A stretch of 64,000 nt of DNA from Epiperipatus broadwayi (lineage: Eukaryota > Onychophora > Udeonychophora > Euonychophora > Peripatidae): NCBI GenBank assembly GCA_028023455.1, contig JAQFVV010012545.1, positions 558,001-622,000 on the forward strand, in the 5' to 3' direction. A program made the position numbers and the translations under genes. Under the pieces are notes generated by a model. The model did not search any database. It worked only from the letters and a program-made list of their open reading frames with translations, and had not been told where the DNA came from. This document shows positions 50,640 through 64,000 of this stretch, piece after piece. Numbering within the stretch: position 1 is the stretch's first letter; every line of letters begins with the position of its first letter.

Positions 50640-50860
50640 TTCCGAGTCCATTGGTCTAGTGGCAAATAGTTCACGAGTGGCAATTCTTTCTTGTATTTAG
50701 ATATTTCATTTACTTTAACAGCAGCAGCAGCTTTCTCATTTATTTCAGGCAGCAGATCTTCATGGTGAATTTATGACGGGCAATGGAAAGTTCGGCATCC
50801 GATATGCCATCTCCCGATGGAGAATAATCTAGGTGCTTTTACTCGGTCATACCTTGGCAG
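50640..50860 (-). pseudogene. Coding-like island upstream of the unidentified exon, frame broken
   Basis: Two overlapping minus-strand frames read like one coding segment. The first (about 50835..50745) contains DYSPSGDGISDAELSIARHK. The second (about 50765..50640) contains EINEKAAAAVKVNEISKYKK followed by ELPLVNYLPLDQWTRKTSYK. A one-base frame change near 50755 would be needed to join them. The second ends at a weak donor, AAGTACCTG. The phase does not fit directly onto 49804..50025, so another exon would be required. A plus-strand reading with a good acceptor (TTATTTCAG at about 50742) is possible too. Confidence 0.35.
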
Positions 50861-52224
50861 GAACAATTTATTTTTATATTTTGGAGACTCTCAGTGATCG
50901 AGAGCAAAGCTAAAGTTTAAGTGAATGTCCAGCCAGTCTAAGATGGCCTCTTTTCTTATCTTGATCTTTCACATTTTTGTTAAGGTATTTTTTGGTTCTA
51001 CTTAATCTGCCCTGAGGATAATGAATGCATTTTGTTGGTTTTAATTATAAAGAAAGCTGCCGTTCTATTGTTTACATTTTACATTTACTAATTACATTTT
51101 GGGGAATTTTTCTTTAATTAATCTATTATCTATCACTGACCGATGCTTTTAAACTTCAAAGACAAAAAGGGAACATAAGATTATTTTAACTTTTAATTAA
51201 ATATTACATCAGATTTTTTTAGAATTATTATTAAACGAAATTTAAACAAAGCAATAAATACGAACTTTATAATCCAAAATAAATGATTAAAATTATACAA
51301 AATTATATAACTAAAAGAATCTAAATTATATTATTTTATCCCTATTTATTGCCTTTAATTTGAGATCGAAATGTGTGCGTGTTTATGCTGAATTCTACAT
51401 ATATATATACATTTTTAATATTGCTACACACACAATTCGATACCAAAAAGTTTAAATTTGGGCGGGATAGACCGGTCAGTGAGAGACGACAGAAAGAGGT
51501 GAAAGTTAAGATTCGAATACGAATCTTACTGTTTCACTGTCTTTATCATTATATATATATATTTACAAATCTGAAATGCTTGTGCCATGATGGTACGTCC
51601 TTCACAAACCAATCCCAATTAATTAAATCTGACTATATAATTGTCAATTATTTATTTAAGAACTATTTTGCCTTCCACACTCAGTAGAGACAACTGATTT
51701 AAATGTAATAGTGTTATAAATGCACATCTTTCATATCTTGTTATCTATCTTATCTATATATATATAAAAAATAGATTCCTTTGTAATCTTTTAAAGAGGG
51801 CTAATAATATTTTATTGCTGATTGGTTCTTGGCAGACCAATTAACAAACTGTTACTTTGTTATCAAATGCCTTGCATTTAGCCGCATCAAAAATGAATTC
51901 AAGAAAATAACTGAGTTGTATAAACAAAACTTAACTTATTTTGTAATTCAATTTCTTAATAAATTCATATAATATTATTATTTTAAATAAGCCTAGTTTG
52001 TCATCATTCCGAATCTCTAATATTAATTATCCTAGTTATTTCTAATATTTTTTTTGATTTAAAGTCACTTCTTTGTAATGTTGCCAGAAAGAATTACAAT
52101 TATTATGGTTTAAACCATTAGTAATGAATATCCAATCACCTCTGTACAATTCTGCAATTCACTAAATCATTAATTTCTTATATAAACCTGTTATTATTTT
52201 GAGTCTCTTTGTGAACCATGACCT

Positions 52225-52422
52225 CCAGCTGGGATGGAATAAAATCAAGCACTGCTCGTGTCATCCCAAACATTATCCATTAGTCAGAGAGGCAATAGTT
52301 CAGGAAAATAAGTTAGGATTCACCCATGCCCTGACATCTGTATCTTGTGCATGGTTGGATTCAAGGCACTTTTGCTTGGATTATTGGTCTTGTTGAATGA
52401 ATACACGATTTTGACCGGCACA
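52225..52422. repeat. Right arm of the ~190-bp inverted repeat
   Basis: This is the partner of 48237..48425. It ends GATTTTGACCGGCACA directly against the CTATT duplication and the RTE endonuclease half. The plus frame 52199..52396 falls in it and is not supported as a gene. Confidence 0.65.
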
Positions 52423-52427
52423 CTATT

Positions 52428-53660
52428 CTTCATAAATTGTCTTTTCTCTATAGAAATTTTTCTGGTCAAATGCTGCTTTTGTACCACTATCTTGTTACAG
52501 TTTTTATAAGTGTATCAATTATCTTCCTATTGATTATCATAGTCAAAATCTGTTAATATTTGATCAAAATTTGCAAGATCTAATTTAAATTGACTAGAAT
52601 GTTTCTGAAGATTAGGAATATCAATTGTGAATATTGTTTTTTTTTAATAATTGTTGTCTTTCTAGTTTTGTATTAACATGTATCTTACATCTCACTAATC
52701 GATGGTCACTTCCTGTGTTGAATTCATTAAAAATATTGCAATCTTCAAATACATATTTCCTGCTAGTCAAAATGTAAGCCAATTCTCCTGTATTTTCATT
52801 TGCTTGCTTCCATGTTCATTTCCATTTAACATTTTTCTCAAAAAAAAAATTCAGAATATAAAGTTTTTTCTTTTTCTGCAAACTCCACAAGTCTTATGTC
52901 CTCTCTCATTTACCAATTCTAGCATTAAAGTCTCTCAGAACAATTTTAAAATGTTCTCTAGTCTTATCAAAAGCCTTTTGTACATCCATATAAAAATTCT
53001 CTGCTTCTTCATCACAATGAGATCTTGTTGGAGCATAAATGTAAATTATGTGCATTTAATATCTGCTATTAAGCTGGTAACTAATCCCTCCACTCTGTCC
53101 AATAATCTTCACAATGTTATTCTTCCACTTTTTATTTACAATGAATCCTGCTCCATTTGTATTTCTAATTTTTGTGCCTTTATAGTATAGTGGCAATCGA
53201 AACCATCAATAACGGGTTGTAACAAAGCATTGTAAAAGTAAAAACAACTTAAATGACATTAATGTCCCATTTAATATTAAATAATTCTTCCAATTCTTGC
53301 AATCTTTCTTAACTTGAAAGTGATCTGCAGTTGCAAGTACTGAAACAAGAAGCTACCATTAAATGGCAGCACGAGTTCAAAATCAGGAGATTCTTAGCAG
53401 CCTCTGCTTTCAGCTGCCAGCCACTACCTTGGCTGGTGATTTTATAGCCTCCTGGGAATAAGGGAAATGATTTGTTTTTGTCTGTCAAGATTGTAAATAT
53501 CTATGAGAAAAAAAAAAATTTTCATTCTGCCTTTTAGAAAACTCAACAGATATTTCAGTTAAAAGCTGTCAGACAACTAAGAAGAAAGACCATGGTGATC
53601 TTAAACTCAGAGGTAAAAAGCCAATAAAACCACACTGGCTAAAAATTGCAGGTAAGCAGT
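52428..53660 (-). mobile_element. RTE/BovB-like LINE, 5' region and endonuclease half, minus strand
   Basis: Reading the minus strand from about 53660 gives the same 5' segment as 15690..16080 in the plus copy (shared TTTTACCTCTGAGTT.AAGAT and ACCATGGTCTTTC). The endonuclease follows: NTNGAGFIVNKKW at about 53170, an FKIVLRDFNARIGK block near 52940 with the catalytic D/N pair, and FNTGSDHRLV near 52725. Stops and shifts are present. It ends where the RT half at 46796 takes over, so the two pieces are one interrupted element. The plus frame 52702..53190 is antisense to it. Confidence 0.85.
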
Positions 53661-54620
53661 CCATCCATGTCAATATATTATATGAACAATCACATATTAA
53701 TAACAGTTGCAACAACAAGAACGTATGGAGCGAACATTAGAAAATTGTTCTGCTCGGTTCATTTCAGTTAACAGCAATTTCCTTTCTGGGGTCAAAACTA
53801 CTCATATATTCCCAGATATATTACTTAAACTTTATTTCATTTAAATTTAAATAATAAATTATCTATTATGATAACGCAAACCAGGACTTAAATATTTATT
53901 ATTAATACTTAATCAAACGAATTATAAATAAATGGAAATAATAGGCACACTCATTTATATTCAATTTAATTTAATATCATCAAATTGATTTTCATTCACC
54001 TATGAACTTTTTCAATATGCCATTTTTAATTTGATTTACTACTTAAGAACAAAAACTGTTTAAAATAGTAAATGAAAGCAGAATAATAAATAATCATCAG
54101 TTATTTGCTTAGGAAGTCATAGGAATTCTAGTGCTCAAATGTAAACAATTGTCGAAGCAATATTTGATTATTTATTATTGTTTTCTAATTTTCTAATTAA
54201 AAATTTTTTTTTTTAATTTAGTTAAGCAACTAAAGCAACTTTTTTGATAATTATTACAAATCAAAAATTTAAAAATAGTAATCGTTGAAATATTTAATAA
54301 GTTGAGCATTGTAAGCTTTTATAATTAAGAAATTATTATAATATATTCTATCATTCTATTCTAAATCTATTTTTTAGATGTAGTTACAAAAACCATACTC
54401 CAAATGAGTGAGTAGTAAGATTTATAATTAAATGTCTTTAAAACATCTTGATACAAATTATGAGGAAAAGTAAAACAAAAAAACTATCTCTCATCAGAAA
54501 TCAGTACATTACATTATTTTGCTATGAATAAAAGATCTATAGAATTAAATATTCTTAAGAAATAATATATAAAATGTGAAAATAATAAATTTATCAGAAT
54601 TTTTTTTAGTTATAATTACA
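53661..54620. other. AT-rich intronic DNA, nothing recognised
   Basis: No repeat partner or coding signal was noticed. Confidence 0.4.
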
Positions 54621-54624
54621 TAAG

Positions 54625-54940
54625 GACTATTTCCACCATCTATTTGAAAATGTTTAATGTTTTTCTACAAAACCTCCAATTTTATTTATAGCTTTCTAAA
54701 TACATTCAACTATTAATATTGACTACAGGTTAGTATCCAACACAATGTTTCAAGTGATATTATTCTCTGCTCTTTCTCCATTTTTGCTAGCTTCATAATT
54801 TAAAGTCATACTTTAAACAACTAGACTATTCTGTCAAAAGCAATAATCAGCAGAAATTTTATATACTTATCTACAGAAGTCCTCTTCATTTCTCCACTTT
54901 TCCTTTTTAACTTTTCCACTCTACTTAATATTAGAATTTC
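54625..54940 (-). mobile_element. Decayed copy of the 1.4-2.7 kb SINE unit
   Basis: Colinear with the left arm at 1490..1935: ACTATTTCCACCATCTA, CTAAATACATTCAACT, ACAGGTTAGTA, a weak GTTTCAAG block, AATTTTATATACTTATCTA, then CCTCTTCATTTCTCCACTTT. The tandem 42-bp units are reduced to one and the tRNA-like boxes are destroyed. It shows that the unit is a dispersed repeat and not unique to the palindrome. Confidence 0.75.
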
Positions 54941-55945
54941 TAATAAAACATTAGTTCATTGGTACATGCATAATTTGCTTGTTTAGAAACATCTGTCTTT
55001 TTCTCTCTAATCACTGTTTTATGTTCTTTTAATTGAATTTCAATGGGCAGCTAATTTCACTAATAAATGTCCTTTTACATTCACATAATTTTTTTTTTAT
55101 AAATGCAGATCTAACTTTTCAGCATTTCAAGTTTATATTTTATGAGATTAGAATACCTCCAGTGTGCTATGGTTTACAAAAACCGTTCTAATATTATACT
55201 GATTGCTTATTACCTTTAATTTATTGCCATCTCAGATAAGTATGACAAACTTCAATACATATCACCATTTTCTTTTCTAATGATTTTTCTTTTTATTGTT
55301 TATTTAAGATTGTCTTAATTACAACTGATGGATATCATTCTTTAAGAGAGATTGTCCTATGTTGGACTTTTTATTTCTGAATATGTTTCAGTAAAATTCT
55401 GCATCTCTAAAGCATATCTAGAAACATTTGAATCCCCAAAAGAAAAAAATTCTTAAGAGAGACATATGCTGCTATTTTTGAAATATAAAACATGAAACTG
55501 ATTAATTAAATAATAAAACAAGAGATTTTATTGACAATTAAATGTTATAAATGTGTTTGAATATTGTTACACAAAAATTCAGCATCAGACGAAATATTTG
55601 ATAGAGCAATTCTTATTTTTTTTCCAATGTTTCCAAACAAGATAATGCTTATTTTAATTAGTAATAGCAATAAAAATTCAATTTTGCAAAGAAATGTGAA
55701 TGCAAATAGAACCACATTATTTAAGGCTGTGTTTACAAATGAAGGATATTCTTTTTCTCACTGGATCCAAAATTTTGACAAAATCTCATTACAAAATTCT
55801 GATTCAAAGATTGAATCTGCTCTCTTAACTATTAGTTCTTCTTGAGATGATTACAAGAAAATTCTAAATTGTAGGGATGGAGAAAATGCTATTCTAATCT
55901 AATCATATTCATTATTTTCATTTAAGATAGTAAAATAGGTGCTTG
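54941..55945. other. AT-rich intronic DNA
   Basis: The plus frame 55564..55845 has asparagine- and serine-rich low complexity. No domain or splice support, so it is not called. Confidence 0.4.
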
Positions 55946-57180
55946 TCTTATAGATAAAGATGCCGTTGGATGGCGCTGTTTTCAAGCTAAAACTATAAAA
56001 TATGACCATTCCCGGGCCGTTGATTATAATAATTTTGCTGTGCTTTTTTGTAATGCGAAAATAAAGACAAAACAAAATCGTCTTTTATAAATATTATTTT
56101 TATTAACGTATACAATTTAAATGATAATAATAAATGTAAAATAAAATCAACAAATTGCAATTTGATTCGTGTTTTTTCTATCGTATATTTTTTTAATTGT
56201 GTTACGGCTTTTTTTTTATCAATTTTCTATCGGATATTTTTTTACTTGTGTTATGACTTTTTTTGTTGTTGTTGTTTAACTAAAAAATAATAATCGTAAT
56301 AAAAAGTAAAATTTCTTAGGCTATTTTTTATTTTTTTAATCTTCGTTTTACATTTCTTTTTTTTTTTTTACAGACAAAGAGATATTACGGCTATTTTTTA
56401 CTTCAAATAGAATGACAATAAAAAGTAAAAGTTGTTACGGTTAGGTTTAGGGTTAGTTTTAGTTTTAGGGTTATTTTTAGAGTTAAGGTTAGTGTTCTGT
56501 TGTTTGTAATGCTAAAATAAAAAAATTCAAAATCATAACCGTACTCGGATAAAATAAAGAAACTCAAACTTTTTTAAACAACAACAAACACATATAAATG
56601 TCTTCTTTACTTACTAAACATGTTTATAATATTTGCTTTTTATGAAATTTACAAAAAAAAACGTGTATATTTGTACTTTTCTTATTGGATATTTTTTTGG
56701 TACCGCTCTTTTTTACTTCAAAAATATACATACGGTGTCTCGTGGAATGTTACGAACAGTACGTTACTTGACACGTTACCTAATTGCAACTCACTAAAAA
56801 CATAGATATTTAACATTTTCCCAATTAAAACTTCAATACAGTACGTTGTAAAAAGTCTTAGAATTATTACTTTAAAAAATCTGAACATTTCAATACTTTA
56901 AAATAAAAAAAATCCAATGAAAACAACATTTCCATCCAATTCAAATACAAACTCTCTCATCAAGCCATAACTATTTTATAAACTGTGCGAATTCGGAAAA
57001 TGTAATTGCTGCGATGCGACATACATGCTGTACTGCGACGCGACATAGCAGCCTGCATTCTGTAGCACAACAAAAAAGTTGTATTATAGAAAACGCGTTA
57101 ACGTGTCGGCCGCGGAAACAGCATTTTTATGTATTTTAGCGCGAAAACCGCGCCATAGAGCGGCGTCTTTAGCTATAAGA
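55946..57180. mobile_element. 1.2-kb TIR element, non-coding, with telomere-like repeats inside
   Basis: The ends are imperfect inverted repeats of about 60 bases. The left end runs TCTTATAGATAAAGATGCCG..ATGGCGC.GTTTTC..GCTAAAA. The right end, on the other strand, runs TCTTATAGCTAAAGACGCCG..ATGGCGC.GTTTTC..GCTAAAA. The interior has duplicated CTATCG.ATATTTTTTTA blocks (56175..56265), a telomere-like tract at 56439..56495 and a CG-rich patch at 56990..57175. No frame encodes a transposase. The target duplication is ambiguous (possibly TA), so the superfamily is unassigned. Confidence 0.75.
56439..56495 (+). repeat. Telomere-like degenerate TTAGGG tract
   Basis: GGTTAGGTTTAGGGTTAG followed by TTTTAGGGTTA and further TTAG variants. 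It is a short degenerate interstitial array inside the TIR element. Confidence 0.75.
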
Positions 57181-57299
57181 TGAGTACCGTAAAATATTTT
57201 CCCAAAAAAATCATTGCATTTGTGATATGGTTAATTATTATTCTTTTAATTTTTGCTGAAAATAAAATGTTACTTTCTTTAAGAAATAAACCAGCAAGC

Positions 57300-57720
57300 A
57301 TCACATGATCACATCTCCAATACTAGCACATAATTGTTTATAAACAAAGCAAAGTAAAACTCCTTATAGTAGTGCCACCTGTGCTAAACAGAGTAATCAA
57401 TGGATGCCAGAAGGCTTGTGCATAAAATCCCTATCCAATGCCTACTCATCCAATATCCCCAGACTAGTTTCTGGCTTGTGGCCTTCGTCAGTGAGGAGCT
57501 TTGGATCTAGAGGGTTGCATTAGATCCTAAGATCTAGATGCAGTGCTCTCAGATCCAAAGCTCCTCACTGACGAAGGCCAAAAGCCAGAAACTAGTCTGG
57601 GGATATTGGATGAGTGGGCATTGGATAGGGATTTTATGCACAAGCCTTCTGGCATCCATTGATTACTCTGTTTAGCATAGGTGGCACTAATATATGGAGT
57701 TTTGCTTTTCTTTGTTTATC
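57300..57720. repeat. Foldback element, near-symmetric copy
   Basis: The arms are about 57360..57525 and 57540..57712, almost complementary, with a very short centre at AGAGGGTTGCATTAGATCC. Outside the left arm, CATCACATGATCAC and ACTAGCACATAATTGTTTA match the outer ends of other family members. This is the best example of the arm-to-arm symmetry; arms differ at roughly one base in fifteen. The minus frame 57634..57918 overlaps it and is not a gene. Confidence 0.85.
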
Positions 57721-57949
57721 TTTAAGAAATACAAGGACAGAAGCAAATATTTTTGTATTACTATTGTTAAAACTTTTTAACCATGCAGAAAGTTTATTTA
57801 GAAATGTTTGCAATTTTGTGTTTTGTGTTAATATAATGATAATTTTTCCTTGAAGGGAAAAATTCAAGTTGTTCACTAGTTTAAAAAAGTTAATGAGTAA
57901 GAAAACAAATATATTCAATTGTGATCAGAAAAATTAAATGCTAATGTGA

Positions 57950-59110
57950 AATTTTTACAGAATAGAATGATTCATAATTTAGTTTTTAATATTTAAAACT
58001 CTTTTTAGAGCTTTGCTATAGGATGCCATCTTACTTTGTTTGATATAAAAAAGAATCATAATTAAAATCCATATATTGGCATAAAATTCAAGAGACTTAT
58101 ATTAGTAGCATTACTTTTTATGAAAACTTCTGTTAAAGTATTTTACTAAGCAATTCATTCATATGTTGAAATACTAGGTTTTCTCAGTGGATAATATAAA
58201 AAAAATGTTTTGCATTCAGTCTAACTTTTTTTAATTCCCCTATAAATCCTGAAATCCTGCTAGCCATGACCATAATTCCTTATGTGCAAACCCTAATGCA
58301 CCTTTTCAAATATATCTCTTTATTTAGTTGTACCTGAGATTTCTACAAAATAGGTCTTTATAAATTTACAAATTATATGGCTATCTGACAAAAACCATTA
58401 AATTAGTATCATTCGTATTATCAGTTGACTCATCAAGTTGTATGGCAAATTATAGTACTTTGCTTGATCCTTAATAATAAAATAAGACATAATAATATTA
58501 TTGGCAAAGCTATCTATTCTTCTTTTAATTATATCATTAGACATGTTTTTTTTTTTAAAGAATTTGATATTTCAGAATCACGAATAGTTTCACAAACTTT
58601 TATTGCGATTAATAAGACAAAATCTTCGAGAATTGTATGTTATTTTGTTTTAGTAATTAATAAAATAATTTAGAAAGAAGCTTTCCTAATTTACCATTTA
58701 ATTTAGTATGCTTTGAAAAAACCATAGTTTGCCATTTTAATTCTTCAGCCTTTCTTCCAAAAATAAAATCAATTTATTTTTAAATACTTTATGAACACTA
58801 AGTTTCCAGACCTCATACAATCATCTAATAACTGTTTCTGGCAGATTACAAACATAAGCTTATATGGACATTATATGAAGGCACAAATCCATACTTCAAG
58901 TAGAAAGGATATTTACAAATTTTTTCACATTTTCTGCCTCTTGAAAATGCTGCAGATGATTCTGGTAAAATATAAGACATTGTTGTTTGAGATTTGGATT
59001 TTTTAGTGTTTTCATTATCTTTGACTGACTGACTTCTACAAATACATTGTGCTTTTATTAGCGATTTAACCATCTTAAGATAAATATTTAATGAAGAATT
59101 ATCCAAGGCA
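57950..59110 (-). pseudogene. hAT transposase fossil, ZBED/SCAND3-like
   Basis: On the minus strand the order of fragments matches the hAT-derived ZBED5/SCAND3-like family. Near 58870..58900 a KYGFVPSYN block with ..LCL.ICN is followed by remnants of a BED-type zinc finger. At 58386..58450 FAIQLDESTDNTNDTNLMVF carries the first catalytic aspartate region. Near 58230..58270 there is an ASRISGFIGELKK block of the conserved core, and at about 58170 a MNELLSKIL block. Stops and frameshifts separate them, so it is dead. The 86-codon frame at 58846..59106 is the longest piece. Plus-strand frames at 58425..58673 and 58791..59006 are antisense shadows. No terminal repeats were identified. Confidence 0.75.
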
Positions 59111-63086
<3,976 letters not shown>

Positions 63087-64000
63087 TGTATTACTTTCAA
63101 TTTAAGATGCACTTTTTTCCCAAATTTTGGACCCATAAAAGTGAGATGCATCTTAAATTCGAAACAAAAAATTTTAACACCTTATTTGTGCCGATCTTTG
63201 CTTTACACAATACATGCACATGGTATTAAGATTGATATCTCTGTAAAATAATATGTTAAATCTTATTTAATCAAAAAAAAAAAAAATTAACATTAAATGT
63301 CAATATTTTTTGGATTAATTTCAGAAGTAGCTTTAACTCTTTTTCAAGCTGCTACTTTTAATGTTATTTTATTGAGAAAACTGTATTGACTAACTTTTAG
63401 AATTTTTTTACAACTAATACATGTAAATCAATAACATTTACTTTGAAAATGAACATTTTAGAATCTTAATATTATTTTGCCGATTTTATCTTTATTTTAT
63501 TGAGAAAACTGTACTCAATAATATTTATAATTTTTTTTACAACTAATAAATCAATAAGATGTAAATTTAAAGTTATAATAATATGATAAAAATCTCCCTT
63601 CCAAGGCGCTGATTGGTTGTTTCTTGTTCTCTACACAAGACAACGTCTGCAAACAATTTTGCCAGTTCTGATATTTTCGTTTTGAATTTCAAAGTGAAAA
63701 CGTTTTACAATTTGTTTTCACACATTGGTAAAAAAATTTTCAGAAAATTTATGAAAACATTATTTTAGAAGAATGATTCAGATTTTAACAGAAAAATTTA
63801 CTTTTACATGAAATCAAATTGACAAAGAAATTATAATGTTTGCTTGCAATTTACTGTATAATTGAATGACATGAAGCTTAAAATAAAAACAAAAAACTGG
63901 ATTTGGTAATATGTGTCTGTTAACAAATCCTTTACAGAAAGAATGAGAACTCATTATGAAGCATGGTTAAATCAAGATCATTCTTTGACATCAACTGGTA
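63087..64000 (+). mobile_element. pogo-like DNA transposon, 5' part, cut by the window edge
   Basis: The likely 5' end near 63087 has CTGTATTAC and then an internal inverted repeat, AATTTAAGATGCAC at 63099..63112 and GATGCATCTTAAATT at 63145..63159. This resembles the subterminal GATGC.TCTTAAA repeats of some pogo-like elements. A transposase fragment starts at about 63919: NKSFTERMRTHYEAW followed by HSLTSTG, like the Y..W....H..T.TG block of the pogo/CENPB DNA-binding region. The rest lies beyond the window. Confidence 0.55.

Larger units (their letters stand above)
46797..52422. mobile_element. 5.6-kb composite insert in the RTE copy, CTATT target duplication
   Basis: Removing this interval joins the two halves of the minus-strand RTE copy with almost no gap relative to the copy at 15690..18575. 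CTATT at 46792..46796 and 52423..52427 is a plausible 5-base target duplication. Inside are a MITE (46895..47025), a 33-bp tandem repeat (47502..47600), an inverted repeat pair at 48237..48425 and 52225..52422, and a GC-richer coding-like island at 49800..50960. It may be one large element, or a 4.2-kb inverted-repeat element (48240..52422) beside an older insert (46797..48239). Confidence 0.6.

Noticed and set aside
52702-53190. 162-codon plus frame
   Set aside because: It is antisense to the RTE endonuclease, which gives the better explanation of the sequence.
55564-55845. 93-codon plus frame
   Set aside because: Asn/Ser/Ile-rich composition follows the base composition. No domain or splice signal.
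56439-56495. A true telomere or chromosome end
   Set aside because: The tract is short and degenerate, lies inside a TIR element and is followed by more intron and a host exon.
63600-63625. CCAAT-box promoter for ALG8 on the minus strand
   Set aside because: CCAATCAGCG is a good match, but no ALG8 start exon follows before 61621 and the site lies inside the pogo-like element.

Overview
The window looks like one stretch of a large, very AT-rich animal genome. Apart from two short exons it is intronic and intergenic-type DNA packed with transposon remains. The phylum is not settled by the sequence. RTE/BovB-type LINEs, a tRNA-derived SINE, Tigger/pogo and hAT elements and tens-of-kb introns fit many invertebrates. 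No bacterial operons, CRISPR arrays or complete RNA genes were found.

The host gene is ALG8, the ER alpha-1,3-glucosyltransferase that adds the second glucose to the dolichol-linked N-glycan precursor. It lies on the minus strand. Two consecutive internal exons are visible, at 61543..61621 and 31945..32138, with matching splice phases. The intron between them is 29.4 kb. The next intron runs off the left edge and is at least 31.9 kb. The start exon is beyond the right edge, and no later exon was found.

From left to right:
- 1.36-2.69 kb: a long inverted repeat, each arm carrying a tRNA-like SINE head.
- 6.06-7.19 and 10.88-11.95 kb: a head-to-head pair of LTR-like repeats.
- 12.97-14.15 kb: a Tigger-like DNA transposon.
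- 14.37-15.6 kb: the 3' part of a LINE with a zf-RVT-like knuckle.
- 15.69-18.58 kb: a nearly complete but dead RTE LINE.
- 23.15-29.35 kb: assorted diverged repeats.
- 34.6-36.6 kb: a different LINE, split by a foldback element.
- 37.76-41.26 kb: two composite nested palindromes of the same foldback family.
- 41.5-42.1 kb: a possible signal-peptide exon beside a 167-bp tandem duplication.
- 43.7-53.7 kb: a second RTE copy, broken by an 83-bp insert, a Tigger copy and a 5.6-kb insert with a 5-bp target duplication. The 5.6-kb insert carries long inverted repeats and a coding-like, GC-richer island.
- 55.95-57.18 kb: a TIR element enclosing telomere-like repeats.
- 57.35-57.71 kb: another foldback copy.
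- 57.95-59.1 kb: a fossil hAT/ZBED transposase.
- 63.09 kb to the right edge: the 5' part of a pogo-like transposon.

Only the ALG8 exons are confidently functional. The points most worth a second look are the high density of inverted repeats inside one pre-mRNA, the nested insertions that give a relative history, and the two coding-like islands at 41.5 and 49.8-50.9 kb that do not match a family I recognise.
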